From Clostridia bacterium (GTDB lineage: Bacteria > Bacillota > Clostridia > Acetivibrionales > DSM-2933): a DNA stretch of 64,000 nt. Location of the stretch: positions 1 to 64,000 of the forward strand of contig JAOABQ010000085.1 of the NCBI GenBank assembly GCA_026418275.1, written 5' to 3'. The position numbers were made by a program, and so were the translations under genes. The first letter of the stretch is position 1; every line of letters starts with the position of its first letter. Below the pieces are notes generated by a model. The model saw only the letters and a list, made by a program, of their open reading frames with translations, did no database searches and was not told where the DNA came from. This document shows positions 26,781 through 35,856 of the stretch, piece after piece.

Positions 26781-28099
26781 TTGTTTTCCACCTTGATTAC
26801 CTTATTTTTAAACAAATTAATATGTCCACTTTTACTCAAGTTCATCAGAATTACAAAAAGTAAGAAATAATGTATGGTAGTTAAAGTAGTAAATAAATAA
26901 AGAAACTCTTTTATTGAAAGTTTTAATTGAGTCGAAACCCAAAAAGACAGCAAAGTGATTCCTAACAACGCTATTTGCCAAATAAGTGCTAGCTTTTGTT
27001 TTTCAAATACATTATATAGATAAGTTAATGGAGATAATACAAACCGAACGAAAAATACAGGTATTAAAATTTGTGCAAATTCACCAGCAGTTCTCCATTG
27101 ACTCCCAAATACAAAAGCAAAAGTATCCTCTACTATGAAATATAGTAGGGTAAAAAAAGGAATCGCAATAACAAGTAGTTTTTTTACTGTTGATTTAAAT
27201 GTTTTTACAGCATAACCTGTAGTCTTTTTTTCTTCAACAGCTTCTTTGAAAAAAACCTGCCCAATAGAATTTCCTATCAACGAAGTTGGCATCCCCAATA
27301 CCCTATTACCTAAAGCATAGAATCCAAGTGTTGCTGTCGAAAATATTGAGGATATAAAAAAGCTAATTATATTATAGGACAGGGAATTTGCAAGAATGGC
27401 CCACATATAATATTTAGGAAAATTAATATATCTTTTGGCAAATCTAATTACTTGTTCCTTACTAACACTTTTTAATAATTGCTTGTTTTTTATAGTATTA
27501 TATGCAAGTGTACTATTGCCGGTAAAGTTAGAAATTATCTGCCCAGTAACTAACCCTGATGCTCCTAATTTAAAATAACCTAAAATCAGTTGAAAAAAAG
27601 CTAGGGATAAAGACTTATTCACAGTAGCTTTAGCAATATTTTTATATTGTTTTAGTCTTACATTAAACTGGCTAAATGCATTAAAAGCACCTGTAAGAAA
27701 AATTACTAATGGAATATAATAAAGCCATATAGCAATTTCCTCATTTCCTAATAAAAAAGCAATTCTAGTGCCAAAAAAGATTACAGATAAAAACAAAACA
27801 ACGGATAAGGTAAACGATGTGACTATACTTAATACAGTTACATTTATAGCTTCCTCATCTTTTTCAGGTAATATTATTGCTTGTTCATATTTTGCATTTG
27901 CAACTGGCCCTAAAATAAAGACTATTGCTGAAAAAAGGCCTAATATTCCAAAATCACTTGGAGAATATAATCTTGTCAGTATTGGTGAAATTGCTATGGG
28001 TATTATTTGTGCAACAGTAGTACCTGTCATTAGTGTAATAACACTTTTTGTAAAACTACTAATAACCAGTTTACCTTTTAACCTTTTAAATAAACTCAT
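26777..28099 (-). CDS. oligosaccharide flippase (Wzx-like, MATE superfamily)
   Basis: About 440 residues from ATG 28099 (MSLFKRLKGK); a TTG six codons upstream is open, but the ribosome site GGGGA lies inside that extension. About twelve membrane helices; the N-terminal hallmark of the polysaccharide-transport family is visible in GTTVAQIIPIAISPILTRLYSPSDFGILGLF. It moves lipid-linked repeat units across the membrane. Immediately followed by the Wzy-like gene with a 4-nt overlap, and preceded by the WbpP-like epimerase gene. Confidence 0.88.
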   Translation of the reverse strand: MSLFKRLKGKLVISSFTKSVITLMTGTTVAQIIPIAISPILTRLYSPSDFGILGLFSAIVFILGPVANAKYEQAIILPEKDEEAINVTVLSIVTSFTLSVVLFLSVIFFGTRIAFLLGNEEIAIWLYYIPLVIFLTGAFNAFSQFNVRLKQYKNIAKATVNKSLSLAFFQLILGYFKLGASGLVTGQIISNFTGNSTLAYNTIKNKQLLKSVSKEQVIRFAKRYINFPKYYMWAILANSLSYNIISFFISSIFSTATLGFYALGNRVLGMPTSLIGNSIGQVFFKEAVEEKKTTGYAVKTFKSTVKKLLVIAIPFFTLLYFIVEDTFAFVFGSQWRTAGEFAQILIPVFFVRFVLSPLTYLYNVFEKQKLALIWQIALLGITLLSFWVSTQLKLSIKEFLYLFTTLTTIHYFLLFVILMNLSKSGHINLFKNKVIKVENK

Positions 28100-28165
28100 A
28101 TAATAACATCCCCACAAAACTAAAAACTTTTAACTTCATAAATCTTAAAATATCTAAATAACTAT

Positions 28166-29161
28166 CTACTTAAATGTTATATTAATGTTTAAATAGTCTT
28201 TATACCAATCAATAGTCCGCCTCAATCCTTCGCTTGCATCCACGTCGGGTTCATACTTAAGCAAGCACCTAGCTTTAGCAATATCTGCATTTGAGTGCTT
28301 AACATCCCCTTTGCGTTCGGGTCCAAAAACAGGTTTTATGTCCTTATTAAGCAATGAACTTATTTGCTGATACAACTCCAGCAAACTGACCCTACCCCCG
28401 TAAGCAATATTAAAAACCTCACCACAAGCAGTTTTATCCGCTAAACAAGCCTTCAAGTTTGCTTCAATTACGTTATCAATATAAGTAAAATCTCTTGATT
28501 GTGTTCCATCCCCGTTAATTGTCGGTGCTTCATCCTTTAACAATTTTTTAACAAATATAGGTATCACAGCAGCATATGCGGAATGTGGATCCTGCCCTTT
28601 GCCAAATACATTAAAATAACGAAGCCCTACGGTTTCCAAGCCATAAAGATCGAAGAAATTCCTTGCATATAGCTCATTGACCTTTTTTGTAATTGCATAA
28701 GGTGATAAGGGCTTTCCTACCCGTTCCTCCATTTTTGGTAAATTGGGCTCATCCCCATAAACAGAAGATGACGATGCATATACAAACCTTTTCACTCCAT
28801 GATCCCGGGCAGCAATGAGCATATTTAAGGTACCCGTTATATTTACGTCATTTGATATTTTCGGATCTTCGATAGACCTTGGCACAGAACCTAATGCACC
28901 TTGATGAAGAACATAGTCAATATCCTTACATGCTTTCTGACATATATTTAAATCTCTAAGATCACCCTCAAGAAGTTCAAAGTTTGGGTGGTCCATAAAA
29001 GCGGTAAGGTTTTCATATCTTCCGGTTGAAAAATTATCCAAAACCCTCACTTTATAGCCCCTATTTAAAATTGCTTCACATAAGTTGGAACCAATAAATC
29101 CAGCTCCTCCAGTCACTAAAAAGCTTGTATTAAGAGGAAATTTCAGTTCATTATAGCCCAA
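28166..29161 (-). CDS. wbpP: UDP-N-acetylglucosamine 4-epimerase (WbpP-like)
   Basis: About 331 residues from a TTG at 29161, eight bases after GGAGG; ATG at 29176 would lie before that site and is less likely. Extended SDR: VTGGAGFIGSNLCE, and long runs matching Pseudomonas WbpP (DYVLHQGALGSVPRSIEDP, LNMLIAARD, SSSSVYGDEP, GKPLSPYAITK, NELYA, GLRYFNVFGKGQDP, SRDFTYIDN, GDVKHSNADI). WbpP interconverts UDP-GlcNAc and UDP-GalNAc. It is the first sugar-modifying gene after the Cap regulators. The WbpP match is stronger than for the other two epimerases. Confidence 0.82.
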   Translation of the reverse strand: MGYNELKFPLNTSFLVTGGAGFIGSNLCEAILNRGYKVRVLDNFSTGRYENLTAFMDHPNFELLEGDLRDLNICQKACKDIDYVLHQGALGSVPRSIEDPKISNDVNITGTLNMLIAARDHGVKRFVYASSSSVYGDEPNLPKMEERVGKPLSPYAITKKVNELYARNFFDLYGLETVGLRYFNVFGKGQDPHSAYAAVIPIFVKKLLKDEAPTINGDGTQSRDFTYIDNVIEANLKACLADKTACGEVFNIAYGGRVSLLELYQQISSLLNKDIKPVFGPERKGDVKHSNADIAKARCLLKYEPDVDASEGLRRTIDWYKDYLNINITFK

Positions 29162-29199
29162 TATCAAAACCTCCATTATTTGCTCATTAAATATATCTT

Positions 29200-30615
29200 C
29201 TACTCTTCTAAAAGATCATCGTACTTATTGTATAGCCCTTTAACTTCACCCTTTTGATCCTTAGACAACGACTTCTTTAACATTGCTTTAATCTTTTCCT
29301 CTTCTTCTGCCGTAATCCCTCCCGACAGCATGTCTGTTATTTCATCGATTTGTTCGCTGGTAAGGCTGTCATTTACGATTGATAATGCAGAAGTTTTATC
29401 TTCAAAAGAAATTTTTTCTTCAATTTCCTTTATTTTCTTGGCTGAAATTTTTCGTGTCTTTTTTATGTTTTCACCTTTTTGGGGCGCAATTGAATCCCCA
29501 GCAGATGACGGGTTATCTTTTATTATACTGCTGCCACCGGAATTATTATCCGGCAGATTAATATTATTATTTATGGGTTTATTTTTATCTGGGATCCCAT
29601 TCTGCTGTTTATCAGCCGTTGTGTCAATCCCTTCGGTATTATCTTCGTCATCATATACAATTTCAAACCCCTCCGAAACAAGAATAGACTCAAAAACCTT
29701 ATTAAATGCAGTGTTTACCATATACCTTACGGTAAAAAATGTTCCTACTCCCCCTAAAAAAAGTAAAATCACCGAGGTTATAATAATTGTTTTTGCCTTT
29801 TTTCGTATAAACCTTTTGACCCCTTTAAATCCTTTAGGCCTATTTACAGTGCCAGGATCATATGAAAAATCATCCTTATCATTCATTTTAGGAGACTCTA
29901 TGTCCTCATTATTTGCAAGCTTTAAAGAATTTACCTTTAAAATTTCATCAGCCTTTTCTCTGCCAGTAATTCCCTTTAGAATCCACTCAACTTGCTCAAA
30001 ACCGGAATATCTCCCCTTTACTCCATGTGCATCAGAAGCCACAAAGCTTACCATGTTTCTTTTTACGATCTCAGTTGCACACGCTTTTACCACACTTCCG
30101 TATCTTCCCTTTAGACTTCCCGAGTTTACCTGTACCAATATCCCTTTATTGATATAATTTTTCAATATGCGAAGGTCACGGTTTATTATCGAGTTTCTCT
30201 CAGGGTGCGCCAATACCGGAGTGTAGCCTTTAATTTGCAACTGGTATAAGATATCCTCAGTATATAAAGGGATATCGTTTAAAGGAAGTTCTACCAGTAC
30301 ATACCTGCTATTATTTAAAGTAAGTACTTCGCCCTTTTCCAGCATATCCGGCAAGGAGTCGTTTAAAAAAATTTCCATTCCCGGGAGAATATCAATGTCC
30401 AATTCAACCTCGGCTAATTTTCTCTTGAGTTCTCCAATCACTTCGATTATTTTCTCCGGGCTGCTTTTAAAGCTACTGTCACTAATAAAATGAGGTGTTG
30501 CAATAATCTTTTTAACACCCTTTTCACATGCCGCTTTGCACATATTCAAAGCTATTTCAAAACTGGAAGCCCCATCATCAAGTCCCGGGAGAACGTGGCA
30601 GTGTATATCTATCAT
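29200..30615 (-). CDS. CpsB/YwqE-type PHP tyrosine phosphatase fused to a membrane and external domain
   Basis: 471 residues, nearly twice the usual ~255. Residues 1-240 are a PHP phosphatase with metal ligands in DIHCHVLPGLDDG, TPHF, LPGMEI, LAHPERN and ASDAHGVKGRY. It would remove phosphate from the CapB Tyr cluster. A basic stretch (GVKRFIRKKAK) leads into one membrane helix (~274-297), then ~170 residues that by topology lie outside: an Asp/Asn-rich spacer and a helical end with KISAKKIKEIEEKI and SLTSEQIDEITDML. The extra part is not in standard CpsB. Could sense the polymer or wall. Start follows ATGAGGTTTTT, 12 bp after capB. Confidence 0.85.
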   Translation of the reverse strand: MIDIHCHVLPGLDDGASSFEIALNMCKAACEKGVKKIIATPHFISDSSFKSSPEKIIEVIGELKRKLAEVELDIDILPGMEIFLNDSLPDMLEKGEVLTLNNSRYVLVELPLNDIPLYTEDILYQLQIKGYTPVLAHPERNSIINRDLRILKNYINKGILVQVNSGSLKGRYGSVVKACATEIVKRNMVSFVASDAHGVKGRYSGFEQVEWILKGITGREKADEILKVNSLKLANNEDIESPKMNDKDDFSYDPGTVNRPKGFKGVKRFIRKKAKTIIITSVILLFLGGVGTFFTVRYMVNTAFNKVFESILVSEGFEIVYDDEDNTEGIDTTADKQQNGIPDKNKPINNNINLPDNNSGGSSIIKDNPSSAGDSIAPQKGENIKKTRKISAKKIKEIEEKISFEDKTSALSIVNDSLTSEQIDEITDMLSGGITAEEEEKIKAMLKKSLSKDQKGEVKGLYNKYDDLLEE

Positions 30616-30626
30616 AAAAACCTCAT

Positions 30627-31364
30627 CTAGCCTGCAATTTCTTTTCTTCTAAAAAACGATTTCTTTTTTCTTTTTTCACCCTCATGTTTTTCGTCATAAT
30701 AATTCCTATAGGAATAGGTTCCCATAATATTCTTATCTACTCCATTTAAAACTACTCCAAGAATATTCGCATTGACATTCACAAGATGTTCCTTGGACTT
30801 TTGAATGGAATCAACCTTGGTTTGCCCTACCCTGCATACAAAGATAACACCATCACATAACGTCGAAAGTACAGCAGCGTCTGTTACAGGATTAACAGGC
30901 GGTGAATCGAAAAGAATGGTATCATAATGTCCTTTTATCTCTTCAATAAACTTCTTCATTGCGTTAGAACCTATCAGTTCAGAGGGATTTGGCGGAATTG
31001 GCCCGCAGGCAATTACATCCAGTCCCTCCACACCTGATTTTTGCACATAATCCTTAAAACTTCCCTGACGGGATAATAATGTCGTAATCCCTTTCTTAGG
31101 ATCAATATCAAAGTATGTATATACTCTCGGCTTTCTTAAATCCGCATCAATCAGAAGAACCCTATTCCCCGACTGAGCAAATACTACCGCAAGATTTACA
31201 GTTGTTGTCGTTTTGCCTTCCCCCGGGCCCGAGCTGGTAACCATAATCGTTTTTAGCTGGCGGTCAAGCCCTGTAAACTGGATATTTGTTCTTAAAATTC
31301 TATAAGCTTCCGAGATCTGCGATTTCGGATTAGCCATCGAGATCAATGTATTTCTATCAATCAT
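30627..31364 (-). CDS. capB: CpsD/CapB-family tyrosine autokinase
   Basis: 245 residues. BY-kinase motifs: Walker A SSGPGEGKTTTT, Walker A' VLLIDADLRKPR, Walker B TILFDSPP. The C-terminal tail has a Tyr cluster (GTYSYRNYYDEK) that is the usual autophosphorylation site, then a basic end (KRKKKSFFRRKE). Needs the CapA membrane partner encoded 16 bp upstream for activity, and is countered by the PHP phosphatase encoded 11 bp downstream. Controls chain length and export of the surface polymer in Firmicutes. Confidence 0.93.
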   Translation of the reverse strand: MIDRNTLISMANPKSQISEAYRILRTNIQFTGLDRQLKTIMVTSSGPGEGKTTTTVNLAVVFAQSGNRVLLIDADLRKPRVYTYFDIDPKKGITTLLSRQGSFKDYVQKSGVEGLDVIACGPIPPNPSELIGSNAMKKFIEEIKGHYDTILFDSPPVNPVTDAAVLSTLCDGVIFVCRVGQTKVDSIQKSKEHLVNVNANILGVVLNGVDKNIMGTYSYRNYYDEKHEGEKRKKKSFFRRKEIAG

Positions 31365-31380
31365 GATTTCACCACTTTCT

Positions 31381-32070
31381 TTATTCTTTACTTGTAATCG
31401 GAATATTCCCTATTACCGGAAGGCCTAAATGTTTCTGAACATCTTCAGGCGTTTTCATTGTATTATCTAGAAATTCAAGTAAGAAAATGAGTCCGATTGA
31501 CAGCATAAGGCCAATAAAAAATGCTATAGCAATGTTCATCGTCACTTTTGGTTTAACCGGATTAAGTGGGATAACAGCTTGGTCAATGATTTTCACGTTC
31601 TCTACCCGCATAATATCCACAGCTCTTTTGCTAAAAACCTCGGTTACCTTATTGGCAAGCTTTGCAGATCTTTCAGGATTTACATCCTGTACCTTGATTT
31701 CCAATATTCTAGTCTCATTCTTTAAGCTTACGCTTATTTTTGATGCCAAGGAAGAGGGTGTGAGCTCCTTATGCATATTAAGTTCATCGATAACCTGCTC
31801 TGTAATAAGCCTTTGCTTTATAAGTTCCCTATAATCCTTTACTAACTGCTGCCCCGCCATCAAATCATTATACATGATTGAATTCTGAGAGTCCGATTGC
31901 TTCCCTACGACATATATGGTAGCACTGGATTCGTAAACCTTATCAAGTAGAAATTTGCTTATAACAGCAGAAGAGCCAGCAAATATCGCCGAAATAACTA
32001 TAATAATCCAAAACCTTTTAAAAATAATTCTCACAAGATCACGAACATCAATCATTTGGTTATTATTCAT
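31381..32070 (-). CDS. capA: CapA/YveK-family chain-length regulator (Wzz-like)
   Basis: 229 residues. Two membrane helices (~20-38 and ~175-195) flank an external loop; Wzz signature near the N terminus (DVRDLVRIIFKRFWIIIV) and the second helix preceded by PLNPVKPKVTMNIAIAFFIG, the Pro-rich motif of the family. The short cytoplasmic C terminus (TPEDVQKHLGLPVIGNIP) is the part that activates the BY-kinase. First gene of the polysaccharide operon proper, 219 bp after the SLH gene; the gap holds a 34-bp palindrome. Confidence 0.92.
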   Translation of the reverse strand: MNNNQMIDVRDLVRIIFKRFWIIIVISAIFAGSSAVISKFLLDKVYESSATIYVVGKQSDSQNSIMYNDLMAGQQLVKDYRELIKQRLITEQVIDELNMHKELTPSSLASKISVSLKNETRILEIKVQDVNPERSAKLANKVTEVFSKRAVDIMRVENVKIIDQAVIPLNPVKPKVTMNIAIAFFIGLMLSIGLIFLLEFLDNTMKTPEDVQKHLGLPVIGNIPITSKE

Positions 32071-32201
32071 TTTATACCTCTACAAAATAATTTAATACTT
32101 ATGTAAATAGACCCCATTTACTAATCATTATACACTTAAAATTTGCTGACAGCAAATATATCTTCCTTACCTTAAGTTTATCAAAACACTGAATATCATG
32201 T

Positions 32202-32235
32202 TTTGAGCTTTGAGTTTTAAAACTCAAAGCTCAAA
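32202..32235. promoter_or_regulatory. perfect 34-bp palindrome ahead of capA
   Basis: Arms TTTGAGCTTTGAGTTTT and its exact complement, with no spacer, lie 132 bp upstream of the capA start. No T run follows on the minus strand beyond the arms, so a simple terminator for the SLH gene is a partial fit. A dimeric-regulator operator or a cruciform site is possible. Within each arm GAGCTTTGAG is itself internally repetitive. Confidence 0.6.
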
Positions 32236-32289
32236 TTTTAAACACTAATATTATATTTAAAAGCAATAATTATGTCTACATCTTTTTCA

Positions 32290-34212
32290 TTATTTCCCGG
32301 AAATATCCAAACACTTGTCTGAAACCTTAAATACTTCAGCTCTTGTGATATTCTTAGCCGATTTGAATGTACTGTCCGGATACCCTTGAAGCACCCCTAA
32401 TTCAACTGCTTTTAAGATAAAGCCGGCAGCCCAATCAGGAATATCTTTAGCATCTTTAAAAGTGAGTAAATTTCCTTTTGCTTCCCCAAAAGCGAAAGCT
32501 TTCATAGCCACAACACACAATTCCGCACGCGTTATCTTATTGAAGGGCTTAAATGTATTATCAAGATAACCTTTTACAATACCTTTATCAACAGCAACTT
32601 GAACATATGCTTTAGCCCACGCAGGAATTGTATTGCTGTCCTTAAAGTTTAGCTTTACATTCTCAGGAATTTCAAATCCTGCAGCTTTAACAAGTGTAAC
32701 CACCGCTTCCGCCCTTGTCATATCTATGTCCGGCTTCATAGTTCCATCCGTATAACCGTTAATAGTATCTCTGGCAAGTAAATTCAAGATATAATCCCTT
32801 GCCCAGTGGTCTGCGATGTCCTCAAAGGCTGGCGGACCTGGAATCGGTGTTGGCTTAACCTCAACCACATCTTCCTTTGCAGCTACTACATGCACTTTAT
32901 AAACAATTGTCGAATTATCGTTTGCAGTTACAGTATACCTAACAGGTGTTTTAAAGTTTTGGCTTACTCCCGACGCAGGGCTTATAGATTTCCCTTTGAA
33001 TTCAATGGTAGGAACTAAAGCAGTAACATCTGTCTTTTTAGGGACTTCTACAATAATGGAATGATGCTTTTCATCAATTTCACCTACAGCTTCCGGAACC
33101 AAGCTTTTAAAGGAAAACTTGGTAATTTGTTTTTCAGTACCAGGTACAGGGGTGGCCGTTGGCGTGTTAGTCGGAGCCTTTGTTGGTGTTGGTGTATTCG
33201 ATGGAGTAACAGTTGCTTTGTTTGTTGCTGTTACTGCTGGAACTGAGGTATTGCCGCCACCATTACCGCCTGAATACGGCGTTGGAGTATTTGTAGGTGT
33301 AACTGTTGGTACTGGTGTATTTGTTGGTGTTGATGTATGAGTCGGTGTGTTTGTTGGTGTATTTGTTGGTGTGTTTGTTGGTGTGTTTGTTGGTGTGTTT
33401 GTTGGTGGTTGTTGTGGGTTAGGCGGATTGCCGCTATAAATTTTCCCATCACTCTGGTCTCTTAAAAATACCTTAAAATTGTAAATTTCTATGTCACTGC
33501 TTCGGTTTATAACATCTTCAATTTTTTTCATAAAGTCATCTACATCAGTTTTATTATTATTATTTGTATCCGGAATATTTCTGCCTTCAAATAGGTCCAG
33601 CGAATCCAACATTAAGTCAGCTAAATTTTTAGCAGAACCCAAAAATGGGAGGTTAAAATCAACCAATGATAACTTGATCTTATATATGTTTGTATCACCA
33701 TCAAAAGCCACTATCTTCGCAGATTGATCCGAAAAATTCCTTAAAAATACGACTAATAATTTAATTCCGGTCTGATCCTGAGCATCTCCAGATATCTCTA
33801 AATTTATGCGTTCTGCAATGCTTTTAAATCCTGCCGTATTATGATTGCCAACAGGGAGTAAGATTGTTTTGATTGCTAACTCCAGATATGTTTTTTTATC
33901 ATCGCCCAACTGATCATACCTTTGCAATCCCAACCTGATAATTGAGTCATCAATGTAACTTATATACTTTTTAAATTCTGTAACTCTCTCATCCATTGTT
34001 AAATTATTAGTATTGTTAAGAATTCTAAGAATATCCTCTTTTTTGTCTTTCAAGTATAAAATCTTTTGGATCACCTTTTGGAATGGCGTAATCACCACTC
34101 CTCCACTTGCTGTTTCCGCATTGACAATGCCGCTAAACAGACTGAATACTAAAGTTAAAATAATGAATAAACTACATACCTTTTTACCTATTTTCCCCAA
34201 CCCTCTTTTCAT
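32290..34212 (-). CDS. S-layer homology domain protein with Thr/Pro linker
   Basis: About 640 residues from ATG 34212; a TTG three codons upstream lies only 2 nt from the GGGGAG ribosome site. Signal peptide at ~1-32 ([14 protein letters not shown]). Residues ~33-260 are helical and unrecognised, with a calcium-loop-like [14 protein letters not shown] long TNTP repeat linker follows (~265-350), then an Ig-like module (~365-455; [15 protein letters not shown], a DUF5018-style domain), then three SLH domains (starting [22 protein letters not shown] and [13 protein letters not shown]) that bind pyruvylated wall polymer. Non-covalently anchored at the surface. Its place just ahead of the capA operon, and a pyruvyltransferase inside it, suggest linked surface-layer functions. 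Confidence 0.88.
   Translation of the reverse strand: MKRGLGKIGKKVCSLFIILTLVFSLFSGIVNAETASGGVVITPFQKVIQKILYLKDKKEDILRILNNTNNLTMDERVTEFKKYISYIDDSIIRLGLQRYDQLGDDKKTYLELAIKTILLPVGNHNTAGFKSIAERINLEISGDAQDQTGIKLLVVFLRNFSDQSAKIVAFDGDTNIYKIKLSLVDFNLPFLGSAKNLADLMLDSLDLFEGRNIPDTNNNNKTDVDDFMKKIEDVINRSSDIEIYNFKVFLRDQSDGKIYSGNPPNPQQPPTNTPTNTPTNTPTNTPTNTPTHTSTPTNTPVPTVTPTNTPTPYSGGNGGGNTSVPAVTATNKATVTPSNTPTPTKAPTNTPTATPVPGTEKQITKFSFKSLVPEAVGEIDEKHHSIIVEVPKKTDVTALVPTIEFKGKSISPASGVSQNFKTPVRYTVTANDNSTIVYKVHVVAAKEDVVEVKPTPIPGPPAFEDIADHWARDYILNLLARDTINGYTDGTMKPDIDMTRAEAVVTLVKAAGFEIPENVKLNFKDSNTIPAWAKAYVQVAVDKGIVKGYLDNTFKPFNKITRAELCVVAMKAFAFGEAKGNLLTFKDAKDIPDWAAGFILKAVELGVLQGYPDSTFKSAKNITRAEVFKVSDKCLDISGK
33285..33405. 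repeat. tandem 12-bp repeat encoding the TNTP linker
   Basis: In-frame iterations of GGTGTGTTTGTT/GGTGTATTTGTT units (minus-strand sense: Thr-Asn-Thr-Pro codons) inside the SLH gene. Nearly identical neighbouring units imply recent slippage, so linker length probably varies between strains. Confidence 0.75.
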
Positions 34213-34571
34213 TGTACGCAATACTCCCCTTTCGAATTCTTTTCTTTATTTTAATTTATACCTCCAATATATTATGTTTACACATAATATATTGAGATGA
34301 AATACAACTGTAAATAAATGTAATTTATATATATTATTCCCAAAACACTACAATTGCTACTATTTATATAATACGTAGCCTCTTTCATAATTTAGGGGGT
34401 TAACTAGATTCCCATTATTTACATGCCTTATTATAACAATTATTAGTAAGAAATTCAATTCCTAAATTTCTTATCTAGATAAATTATTCAATTTTTTTCA
34501 TACAACCTTTGTTTTTCTTGCAGGATTTCACTGTGGGCAATAAAATGAAGTATTCCTTCTATTGTTTTTTA
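34213..34571. other. divergent promoter region between the SLH gene and ychF
   Basis: AT-rich, without genes. It must carry the leftward promoter of the SLH gene (several TATATT/TATAAT-like boxes at 34260-34380) and borders the ychF promoter. No known RNA motif was recognised. Confidence 0.4.
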
Positions 34572-34600
34572 TTGCAATACATTTTTACTTGATATATAAT
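34572..34600 (+). promoter_or_regulatory. sigma-A-type promoter of ychF
   Basis: TTGCAA at 34572-34577, a 17-bp spacer, and a consensus TATAAT at 34595-34600, about 58 bp before the ychF ATG. Classic housekeeping spacing. Confidence 0.65.
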
Positions 34601-34657
34601 TTAGACTGGTTTACAAAATTGATACTTTAGGAAAGCATGAAAGGAAAGATGTAATCG

Positions 34658-35752
34658 ATGAGATTAGGAATTGTAGGCCTTCCAAACGTGGGTAAAAGTA
34701 CACTTTTTAACGCCATAACCAAGGCTGGAGCAGAATGTGCTAATTACCCTTTTTGTACAATAGAGCCCAATGTGGGAATTGTTGCGGTACCTGATGAGCG
34801 GCTGGATAAACTTGCAAAAATGTACAGTCCTGAAAAAGTTACTCCGACAACAGTTGAGTTTGTTGATATTGCAGGCCTTGTAAAAGGTGCCAGCAAGGGT
34901 GAAGGATTGGGCAACAAATTTTTGTCCCATATACGGGAAGTTGACGCAATCATTCATGTGGTCAGATGCTTCGAAGACGGTAATATTGTTCATGTAGACG
35001 GATCTATCGGCCCTTTAAGGGACATCGAAACCATCAATCTTGAGTTGATCTTTGCCGATATGGAAATGATAGAAAAAAGAATGGATAAGACAAGGAAAAT
35101 GCTTAAATCCGGTGACAAGAAGTTTCAAGAGGAGTTGGAGTTTCTGGAAAGTATAAAGGAAACCTTGGAAAGAGGCTTGCCGGTCCGTTCTATGGATTTA
35201 TCTTCAGATCAAAAGAACATGGTGGATCAACTATTTCTCCTCACCTCAAAGCCGGTGCTGTATGCAGCCAATGTATCTGAGGATGACTTAACCTCCGGAA
35301 CTGAAAACGCTTATGTTGCAGAGCTTAAAAGTTTTGCCGGCAAGGAAGGTTCGGAAGTCATGATTATCTGTGCCAAAATAGAAGAAGAAATTGCACAGCT
35401 TGATGATACAGAAAAACAGGATTTTCTTGGTGAATTGGGCTTATCTGAGTCCGGATTGGACAGACTTATTAGGGCCAGCTATAAGCTTTTGGGATTAATC
35501 AGTTATTTAACTGCCGGTCCTCAAGAAGTTCGTGCCTGGACCATTGTAAAAGGAACCAAAGCGCCCCAGGCTGCCGGAAAAATCCACAGTGATTTCGAAA
35601 GAGGTTTTATCCGTGCGGAAATTGTTGCATATGACGAACTGATTCAATGCGGTTCATACAACACCTGCAAGGAAAAAGGTCTGGTAAGATCTGAAGGTAA
35701 GGAATACGTGATGCAGGATGGAGATGTAACTTTATTCAGGTTCAACGTGTAA
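34658..35752 (+). CDS. ychF: ribosome-associated ATPase YchF (OLA1 family)
   Basis: 364 residues, the standard length. Starts MRLGIVGLPNVGKSTLFN (P-loop), then the NYPFCTIEPNVGIV switch, DIAGLVKGASKGEGLGNKFL and the altered specificity motif that makes the family prefer ATP; C-terminal TGS domain with RAWTIVKGTKAPQAAGKIHSDFERGFIRAEI. Binds the 50S ribosome or 70S particles and influences stress responses. Monocistronic, with a good promoter and a strong terminator; ribosome site GGAAAGATG is modest. Confidence 0.97.
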   Translation: MRLGIVGLPNVGKSTLFNAITKAGAECANYPFCTIEPNVGIVAVPDERLDKLAKMYSPEKVTPTTVEFVDIAGLVKGASKGEGLGNKFLSHIREVDAIIHVVRCFEDGNIVHVDGSIGPLRDIETINLELIFADMEMIEKRMDKTRKMLKSGDKKFQEELEFLESIKETLERGLPVRSMDLSSDQKNMVDQLFLLTSKPVLYAANVSEDDLTSGTENAYVAELKSFAGKEGSEVMIICAKIEEEIAQLDDTEKQDFLGELGLSESGLDRLIRASYKLLGLISYLTAGPQEVRAWTIVKGTKAPQAAGKIHSDFERGFIRAEIVAYDELIQCGSYNTCKEKGLVRSEGKEYVMQDGDVTLFRFNV

Positions 35753-35754
35753 TA

Positions 35755-35780
35755 AAGCCCCGGATTTCCGGGGCTTATTT
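35755..35780 (+). terminator. rho-independent terminator of ychF
   Basis: AAGCCCCGGA pairs with TCCGGGGCTT around a 2-nt loop and is followed by a T-rich run, 3 bp past the stop. Confidence 0.92.
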
Positions 35781-35809
35781 ATTTCAATTATTCATAAACG
35801 GAAGTTTTC

Positions 35810-35848
35810 TACCCCCATTAATATATTTTATCGGGGGTATTTTATATT
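35810..35848. terminator. second hairpin between ychF and aroF
   Basis: TACCCCC (35810-35816) pairs with GGGGGTA (35833-35839) with a 16-nt AT loop, then TTTTATATTT to the right and GAAAACTT to the left. It probably terminates aroF transcripts and backs up the ychF terminator. Confidence 0.5.
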
Positions 35849-35856
35849 TCCTAGCA

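Noticed and set aside
29330-30157. 275-codon plus-strand frame
   Set aside because: It is antisense to the PHP phosphatase gene, which has clear catalytic motifs and a ribosome site.
33285-33405. Regular repeats that could suggest a CRISPR array
   Set aside because: Units are 12 bp, contiguous, without unique spacers and in frame with the SLH gene.
33119-33452. Gly/Val-rich and His/Gln-rich frames antiparallel or out of frame to the SLH gene
   Set aside because: They are shadows of the Thr/Pro repeat linker; repetitive DNA keeps several frames open.
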